Below, one piece after another: positions 5,928 through 10,112 of a stretch of DNA of 10,112 nucleotides (positions are counted from its first letter, which is position 1; each line of letters opens with the position of its first letter). The stretch covers positions 1-10,112 of the forward strand of contig JAJRTI010000033.1 in NCBI GenBank assembly GCA_024278415.1. The letters are read 5' to 3'. The position numbers were made by a program, and so were the translations under genes. The notes below the pieces were generated by a model. That model did not search any database and had not been told where the DNA came from. It worked only from the letters and a program-made list of their open reading frames with translations. This DNA comes from Planctomycetota bacterium. GTDB taxonomy: Bacteria; Planctomycetota; Brocadiia; JAJRTI01.

Positions 5928-7181
5928 ATGATCCCCCAGTATCTCTACACGCTCTGGATCGCCGGCGGAATCGCTGCACTCGCCGGCCTCGGCCTGCTCG
6001 CCGCGGCGCGTGTCATGGACCGGCGCAACTACATTATCCAGCGCGCCACGCCCATGCCGCTTACCCTTGTGAACGAACGGGACGACGTGTGGCTGCGCGG
6101 CCAGGCTGAGACCGACGCGCCCGTCATCGCTCCCCACTTCGGCTTCCACTGCTTGCACTACGAATACAAGCTCGAGGAACGCGTGCGCAAGACGCGGACG
6201 ACGAAAGACGGCAAGACCGAGACCTACCACACGTGGGAGACCCGCGAGCGCAAGTCGGACGCGGCGCGCTTCCGGCTCCTTGACGGCGACCTGTCCATCG
6301 AGATCAACGGCCGGCAGGCGGAGTTCAAGGGGCTCCAGTCAGAAACGGATCGGGAAGGCGAGTGGCGCCACACGGTCGAGTTCCTGTCCGCGCCCATCGT
6401 GCTGAGCGCGGTGGGCAGCGTGTCCGAGAAGCGGGAGCGCCTGGAGCCGTACGCGAACATCCCGCTCATGGTCACGCCGCAGACGCGGGAGGAGTTTGTA
6501 GCGTCCGCGGAGCGCGGGGAGGCGATCATGCGAGGCGTCGGCTTCTTCCTTTTCTGGGCCGGCGCTGGCGCGGCGTTTTACGGCCTGTTCGACTACACGT
6601 CGTGGCCGAGCGCGGCCGCGGGGCGCTTCAACACAAGCACCGCGGTGGCCGCGGCCGCCGCGGCCACGCTCGTGTTCGTGCCCCTGTGGGCGCTCTACAT
6701 CTACAACACGTTCGTCACGTATCGCCTGCGCGTGGACAATGCTTGGCGGCAGATCGACGTAGACCTCAAGATGCGCTACAACCTCATCCCCCAGCTTGTG
6801 TCCGCGGTGCAGGGCTACATGAAGCACGAGCAGCAGGTCTTGAAGCGGGTCACGGAGCTGCGCAGCCAAGCGGTCGCCGGCGGGCCATCGGCCAAGATCG
6901 CGGTCGAGATGCCCTTGGTCGGAGCGATTCAGAACATGCGAGTCGTCGTGGAGAACTACCCCGACCTGAAAGCCCAGCCGGTCGTGGCCAAGCTGACGCG
7001 GGAGATGAAGGCGATCGAGGAAAAGATCGCGCACGGCCGCAAGACGTACAACGAGGCCGTGCGGGAGTACAACGAAAACGTGCAATGCTTCCCGCGCCTG
7101 CTCATCGCCCGGCCCTGCGGCTTCGGCGAGCGGCCGTTCTTCGCGGCCGTGGGCGAGGAGCGCGAGGCGCAGCGGGTGTGA
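5928..7181 (+). CDS. GIDE/BAM-like domain fused to a LemA domain, membrane protein
   Basis: This 417-residue product starts at ATG 5928, with AAGGAG (5913-5918) 9 bases upstream; an in-frame TTG at 5907 overlaps that SD and is rejected. A membrane helix lies at about 10-28. Residues 40-185 resemble the domain of mitochondrial GIDE/MULAN E3 ligases and their bacterial relatives (HFGFHCLHYEYKLEERVRK, a Trp-containing loop, then RFRLLDGDLSIEI), but no RING finger is present. Two more helices lie at about 202-222 and 237-262. The C-terminal part (about 265-417) is LemA: VDNAWRQIDVDLKMRYNLIP at 268-287, then YNEAVREYNENVQCFP at 374-389 and a GFGERPFF ending. LemA proteins are membrane-anchored helical bundles of poorly known function. 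They are often linked to proteases such as HtpX or to TPM-domain proteins, none of which is adjacent here. A scaffolding or envelope-stress role is inference. Confidence 0.82.
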   Translation: MIPQYLYTLWIAGGIAALAGLGLLAAARVMDRRNYIIQRATPMPLTLVNERDDVWLRGQAETDAPVIAPHFGFHCLHYEYKLEERVRKTRTTKDGKTETYHTWETRERKSDAARFRLLDGDLSIEINGRQAEFKGLQSETDREGEWRHTVEFLSAPIVLSAVGSVSEKRERLEPYANIPLMVTPQTREEFVASAERGEAIMRGVGFFLFWAGAGAAFYGLFDYTSWPSAAAGRFNTSTAVAAAAAATLVFVPLWALYIYNTFVTYRLRVDNAWRQIDVDLKMRYNLIPQLVSAVQGYMKHEQQVLKRVTELRSQAVAGGPSAKIAVEMPLVGAIQNMRVVVENYPDLKAQPVVAKLTREMKAIEEKIAHGRKTYNEAVREYNENVQCFPRLLIARPCGFGERPFFAAVGEEREAQRV

Positions 7182-7219
7182 TGCCCGCCAACCGGGTCCG
7201 ATCGGCAATGCGGTAGCCG

Positions 7220-7248
7220 TTGGCAACCATCAGGCTTTGGAGTAGAAT
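7220..7248 (+). promoter_or_regulatory. Predicted sigma-70 promoter of accD
   Basis: TTGGCA (7220-7225) and TAGAAT (7243-7248) each match the consensus at 5/6 and are spaced by the ideal 17 bases. The start point would be near 7255, only about 12 bases before the accD ATG at 7267, so the mRNA would be nearly leaderless. Confidence 0.7.
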
Positions 7249-7266
7249 GGCCGACGCGCCAATCCC

Positions 7267-8100
7267 ATGAAGCTGCCATTCCTACGCAAGGCTGACCCCA
7301 ACGCCGCGGCGTTCAAGTGCCCCGAGTGCAAGGCGGCGCTCGACGTGGCCGAGGTCCGCACCAACCTGAGCGTGTGCACCGAGTGCGGATACCACTTCCT
7401 GCTCTCGTGCCGCGACCGAGTCGATTCGCTGATCGACGCCGGCACGTTCGAGCCGCTGGCGGGCTGCCCGGTCGTGCACGATCCTCTTGGCTTCGCCGAT
7501 GAGGAGCCGTACACGGACCGGCTGGCCGCCGAGCGCGAGGCCACGGGCCAGGACGACATGGCGTTGGCCGGCGCGGGCCGGCTGCTGGGCCATGAGGTCG
7601 TGCTCGCGGCCATGGACGTGACGTTCCTGCGCGGCAGCATGGGCGTGGCTGTGGGCGAGTTGGTTGCCGCGGCCGCGGAGCGCGCGCTCGACCACGCGCA
7701 GCCGCTGGTCGTGGTCGCCAACTCCGCCGGCGGCGCCCGCATCCACGAGGGAGCGTTCGCGCTCATGCAGATGGCCAAGACGGCCGCGGCCGTCGCGCGG
7801 CTCGACTGCGCCGGCGGGCTGTTCATCTCTGTCATCGCCAACCCCACCATGGGCGGCGTCATGGCCAGCTTCGCCGGCCTGGGCGACGTGACGCTGGCCG
7901 AGCCGGGTGCGGTCGCCGGCTACACGAGCGCGCAGATCATCCAGCAGACCGTCAAGAAGGATCTGCCCGACGGCTTCCAGACCGCGGAGTATCTCCTGGC
8001 GCACGGCTTTGTCGACGCGGTGGTGCCGCGGCCGAAGCTGCGCGGCGAGATTGCGCGGATCATCGCACTCTGCAGCGGTAGAGCCGACGGATCAGACTGA
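7267..8100 (+). CDS. accD: Acetyl-CoA carboxylase carboxyltransferase beta subunit (AccD), somewhat divergent
   Basis: The 277-residue product is close to the usual AccD length. AccD pairs with AccA to move the carboxyl group from carboxybiotin to acetyl-CoA, giving malonyl-CoA for fatty acid synthesis in the cytoplasm. A four-cysteine zinc ribbon is seen at C18/C21 (CPEC) and C37/C40 (CTEC). The crotonase-like core follows: FLRGSMGVAVGE (120-131), NSAGGARIHEG (152-162), LMQMAKTAAA (166-175), NPTMGGVMASFAGLGD (192-207) and LPDGFQTAEYLLAHG (233-247). Two sites differ from most AccDs: GGSMG is RGSMG, and the usual GFAGPRVIEQT is GYTSAQIIQQT (218-228). No SD is visible before the ATG, in keeping with a very short leader. 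accA is not in the window. The last codons (ADGSD, stop) are made of a 9-bp tandem repeat. It is most likely the true AccD; a specialised carboxyltransferase paralogue is the alternative. Confidence 0.88.
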   Translation: MKLPFLRKADPNAAAFKCPECKAALDVAEVRTNLSVCTECGYHFLLSCRDRVDSLIDAGTFEPLAGCPVVHDPLGFADEEPYTDRLAAEREATGQDDMALAGAGRLLGHEVVLAAMDVTFLRGSMGVAVGELVAAAAERALDHAQPLVVVANSAGGARIHEGAFALMQMAKTAAAVARLDCAGGLFISVIANPTMGGVMASFAGLGDVTLAEPGAVAGYTSAQIIQQTVKKDLPDGFQTAEYLLAHGFVDAVVPRPKLRGEIARIIALCSGRADGSD

Positions 8101-8121
8101 TCGGACGGATCAGACCGATCG
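8086..8121. repeat. Four tandem 9-bp repeats spanning the accD stop codon
   Basis: GACGGATCA, GACTGATCG, GACGGATCA and GACCGATCG stand head to tail, consensus GACNGATCR. As a longer unit it is an 18-bp direct repeat (8086-8103 and 8104-8121) with one mismatch. Every unit holds a GATC. The first two units supply the last accD codons and its TGA (8098-8100); the others fill the gap before the GT2 gene. Confidence 0.85.
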
Positions 8122-8146
8122 GCCCGTATCAACCGACAACCGCCCC

Positions 8147-9142
8147 ATGCCCCCCTCCCTCACCATCGTCGCCCCCATGTTCAACGAGGAGGCCAACGTC
8201 GCGTCCACGGTGCAGCAGATCCGCGACACGATGAAAGATTTCGAGGGCGAGTGGGAGTTCGTGATGGTGAACGACGGCAGCACCGACGGCACGCTGGCCG
8301 CGGCGCAAGCCGAGGCGGACGCGGACGAGCGCATCCGCGTCGTGTCGTACCCGCGCAACCGCGGCCGGGGCTACGCGCTGCGCACCGGGTTTGCCGCCGC
8401 GCGGCACGACATCGTCGTGAGCACCGATTTCGACCTCAGCTACACGCCCGACCACATCCTCAAGCTCTACGCCGCGCTGCGGGACAACCCGGGCGTGGAC
8501 GTGGTGCTCGGCTCCGCGTACATGCCGGGCGGCGCGGTGGAGGGCGTGCCGTTCAACCGCATCTTCTGGAGCCGGCTCGGCAACCGCGTCTTGAGCTGGG
8601 CGTTCGGCGGGCAGTTCAAGACCATCACCTGCGTGCTGCGCGGGTACCGACGGCACGTGCTCGACGCGATCGAGCTTCAGGCCGACGGCAAGGATATCCA
8701 CCTCGAGATCCTCTCCAAGGTCGTCGCGCTCGGCTACCCGGTGCTGGAGGTCCCGGCCACGCTGCGGTGGCGCAAGAAGGGCGTGTCGAAGTTCAAGCTG
8801 CGCAAGACAAGCGCGTCGCACCTGCTCTTTAGCGTGCTCGAACGGCCCATGATGATGTTCGGCGTCATCGGCCTGGCGCTGCTCGCGGTCGGCGCGGTGG
8901 TGGGGCTGTATCTGCTGCGCGAGTTCTACGTGGGGCTCACCAACCCGGCCGACCCGTTCAACCCCGATCGGCCGCTCATGACGGTGCTCGTGGTGCTGCT
9001 GCTCGCGGGCGTGCAGTTCCTCGCGTTCGGGTTCCTCGCGATCCAGATCGTGTCGCTGCGCCGGGAGCTGTACGTGATCCAGCGCGCGTTCCGGCAGGTC
9101 AGCAAGCGCCTGGGGCCGCGGGGCGAGGGCGACAAGCCATGA
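8147..9142 (+). CDS. Family 2 glycosyltransferase, dolichyl-phosphate-mannose-synthase-like, with two C-terminal membrane helices
   Basis: The product has 331 residues. The GT-A fold opens with LTIVAPMFNEEANV (5-18), has the nucleotide-binding NDGSTDGT (42-49) and a DxD-type metal site D94-F-D96 in STDFDLSY. The DPM1-like acceptor-side segment is also present (ITCVLRGYRR at 160-169 and a basic RWRKKGVSKFKLRK at 207-220). Two membrane helices follow at about 236-257 and 277-303, then a basic cytoplasmic tail. Such enzymes transfer a sugar from a nucleotide sugar to a polyprenyl phosphate on the inner face of the membrane. The start ATG has no SD, though it is the first good start in front of the conserved fold; translation may be coupled to accD, 46 bases upstream. 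Its stop overlaps the next gene (ATGA), which points to a joint function. The sugar cannot be told. Confidence 0.88.
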   Translation: MPPSLTIVAPMFNEEANVASTVQQIRDTMKDFEGEWEFVMVNDGSTDGTLAAAQAEADADERIRVVSYPRNRGRGYALRTGFAAARHDIVVSTDFDLSYTPDHILKLYAALRDNPGVDVVLGSAYMPGGAVEGVPFNRIFWSRLGNRVLSWAFGGQFKTITCVLRGYRRHVLDAIELQADGKDIHLEILSKVVALGYPVLEVPATLRWRKKGVSKFKLRKTSASHLLFSVLERPMMMFGVIGLALLAVGAVVGLYLLREFYVGLTNPADPFNPDRPLMTVLVVLLLAGVQFLAFGFLAIQIVSLRRELYVIQRAFRQVSKRLGPRGEGDKP

Positions 9143-10044
9143 GGAAGCGGGGAGTGGCCTGCCTGCTTGTGACTATCGTGCTCTTGGGCGTGTGCGTGTG
9201 GTGGGCCGGCGCGGGCAAGTTCGTCGAGGCGTTCAAGCTGCCCAACTATGGCGTGGTCGCGCTCGCGTTGCTGTTCACCCCGGTGTTGATCTTGCTCAAG
9301 GCGTCGCGCTGGCACATGCTCGTGCGTTCCCAGATTGCGGACGCCGCGTTCGCGGGCAGCCTCAAGTCGTACCTCACAGGCCTCATGCTCGCGGCCATCA
9401 CGCCGCTATCCGCGGGCGAGGTTGCGCGGGGCGTGTATGTGTCCGCGACGCGGCGCGTCGAGTTGACCGGGCTCGTGCTCGTGGACAAATTCTTCGACCT
9501 GACTGCGGTCTGCCTGTGCGGATGCGCGGGGATCGCGCTGCTGGGCTATCCATGGATCGGCGCCGCGGCCGCGGCCGCGATTGGCGTGGCTTGGTGCATT
9601 GCCCGGCGGGTGATGGTGTGGCTGGCCGCGAGCGAGTGGGCCGCGAGGCGCCACCTCGTAAGCCGCATCGCAGAGGCCTTGGGCGCGCTGCACGGCGCGT
9701 TGATCGCGAAGTGCTTGGCTGTGGCCCTGGTCAATTTCGTCGTGTACTACGTGCAGGTCTACGTCGTGTTTCGTTCCTTCGGCCAGCCCCTGCCGCTGGC
9801 CGCGGTGTCCGCGTTCCCTCTCATCACCCTCAGCACGGTCATCCCCTTCGCCGTCGGCGGGCTGGGGATTCGCGAGCTGTGCGCGCAAGTGCTGCTCGCC
9901 CAGTTCGGCATGGACAAGGCCGTGACGGTGAGCGCGTACCTCATTCAGCACGTACTTGTCATGATTGTGCCTGCGCTCGTGGGGGGGCTGTGGCTGGGGG
10001 AGCTGCCCGTGAAGGCGGGCGAGGGGGACGAAATGGGGGAATGA
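9139..10044 (+). CDS. Lysylphosphatidylglycerol-synthase-TM/AglD-like integral membrane protein (putative flippase)
   Basis: This 301-residue, strongly hydrophobic protein has about seven membrane helices. It carries the marks of the UPF0104/YbhN/AglD2 family: RWHMLV (57-62), TPLSAGEVARGVYV (88-101), DKFFDL (116-121) and PFAVGGLGIRE (236-246). The family shares the membrane half of MprF (lysylphosphatidylglycerol synthase and flippase). Members are thought to move or present lipid-linked products across the membrane, but few have been tested. There is no C-terminal aminoacyl-transferase domain, so it is not MprF itself. Its ATG overlaps the TGA of the GT2 gene by ATGA, and a weak GAGGG lies upstream, so it is probably translationally coupled. 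It may carry the sugar lipid made by GT2; this is inference from gene pairing. Confidence 0.85.
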   Translation: MRKRGVACLLVTIVLLGVCVWWAGAGKFVEAFKLPNYGVVALALLFTPVLILLKASRWHMLVRSQIADAAFAGSLKSYLTGLMLAAITPLSAGEVARGVYVSATRRVELTGLVLVDKFFDLTAVCLCGCAGIALLGYPWIGAAAAAAIGVAWCIARRVMVWLAASEWAARRHLVSRIAEALGALHGALIAKCLAVALVNFVVYYVQVYVVFRSFGQPLPLAAVSAFPLITLSTVIPFAVGGLGIRELCAQVLLAQFGMDKAVTVSAYLIQHVLVMIVPALVGGLWLGELPVKAGEGDEMGE

Positions 10045-10112
10045 TGGCCCACTGTTGCCGTGGGGAATCCTCCCGGAGGATGTTGCCGACGCCGCCCGCG
10101 TTGACTCGTCTG
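10045..10112. other. Window end: short inverted repeat and a possible next start
   Basis: ATCCTCC and GGAGGAT form a 7-bp inverted repeat around one base (10067-10081), flanked by a 7-bp direct repeat GTTGCCG (10054-10060 and 10082-10088). There is no T-tract. An ATG at 10044-10046 overlaps the previous stop (TGATG), and its frame stays open to the window end, but 22 codons are too few to recognise. Whether this is a coupled gene or intergenic DNA cannot be decided. Confidence 0.25.

Noticed and set aside
5512..6230. Bottom-strand frames over the 270-bp gap and neighbouring genes
   Set aside because: They have no SD, no recognisable domain and overlap two real genes. The gap is better explained by inverted repeats.
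7247..7266. ATG at 7247 as an alternative accD start
   Set aside because: It is 20 bases from the accD ATG and so out of frame; it overlaps the -10 box.
8086..8121. CRISPR-like array
   Set aside because: The 9-bp units are directly contiguous with no spacers, so it is a simple tandem repeat.
10067..10081. Inverted repeat as terminator of the GT2/flippase unit
   Set aside because: The stem is short and no T-tract follows on either strand.

Overview
The window is a gene-dense, high-GC bacterial chromosome segment with seven complete protein genes and one 5'-truncated gene on the top strand and one large gene on the bottom strand. No rRNA, tRNA, CRISPR array or insertion sequence is visible. 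Promoters are of the sigma-70 type and most starts carry purine-rich Shine-Dalgarno sites. The mix suggests an uncultured environmental bacterium of Gram-negative type: a family 4 glycosidase, an M23/PKD protein, PilZ, a Cache-HAMP-PP2C phosphatase, a xylose-isomerase-like TIM barrel, a GIDE-LemA fusion, a lone AccD and a GT2/flippase pair. Planctomycetota, Hydrogenedentota or a relative would fit, but this placement is an impression, not something the sequence proves.

Region 1 (1-1757) holds the C-terminal end of a GH4 glycoside hydrolase. Fourteen bases later comes a protein with an intact M23 metallopeptidase-like domain and two PKD-like domains but no signal peptide. Region 2 (1758-4835) is a signalling section. 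A PilZ-domain protein has a good promoter and SD, and converges on a 722-residue membrane receptor with a dCache sensor, HAMP linker and RsbU/SpoIIE-type PP2C phosphatase. The divergent gap 4688-4835 carries promoters in both directions and a perfect 17-bp palindrome.

Region 3 (4836-7181) has a sugar phosphate isomerase/epimerase-like TIM barrel. A 270-bp gap rich in inverted repeats follows, then a membrane protein joining a GIDE/BAM-like domain to a complete LemA domain. Region 4 (7220-10044) starts with a clear promoter in front of a somewhat divergent accD. Four 9-bp tandem repeats run through the accD stop codon, followed by a dolichyl-phosphate-mannose-synthase-like GT2 glycosyltransferase and an overlapping (ATGA) lysylphosphatidylglycerol-synthase/AglD-like membrane protein. 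The last two probably work together in building or moving a lipid-linked sugar in the membrane.

Nothing here forms an obvious defence or mobile system. The most unusual items are the GIDE-LemA fusion, the apparently cytoplasmic M23/PKD protein behind GH4, the long inverted repeat at 5774-5862, the 9-bp repeat array at the accD stop, and the altered active-site-region signature of AccD. No stretch longer than 300 bases lacks a gene, and no convincing intrinsic terminator with a T-tract was found.
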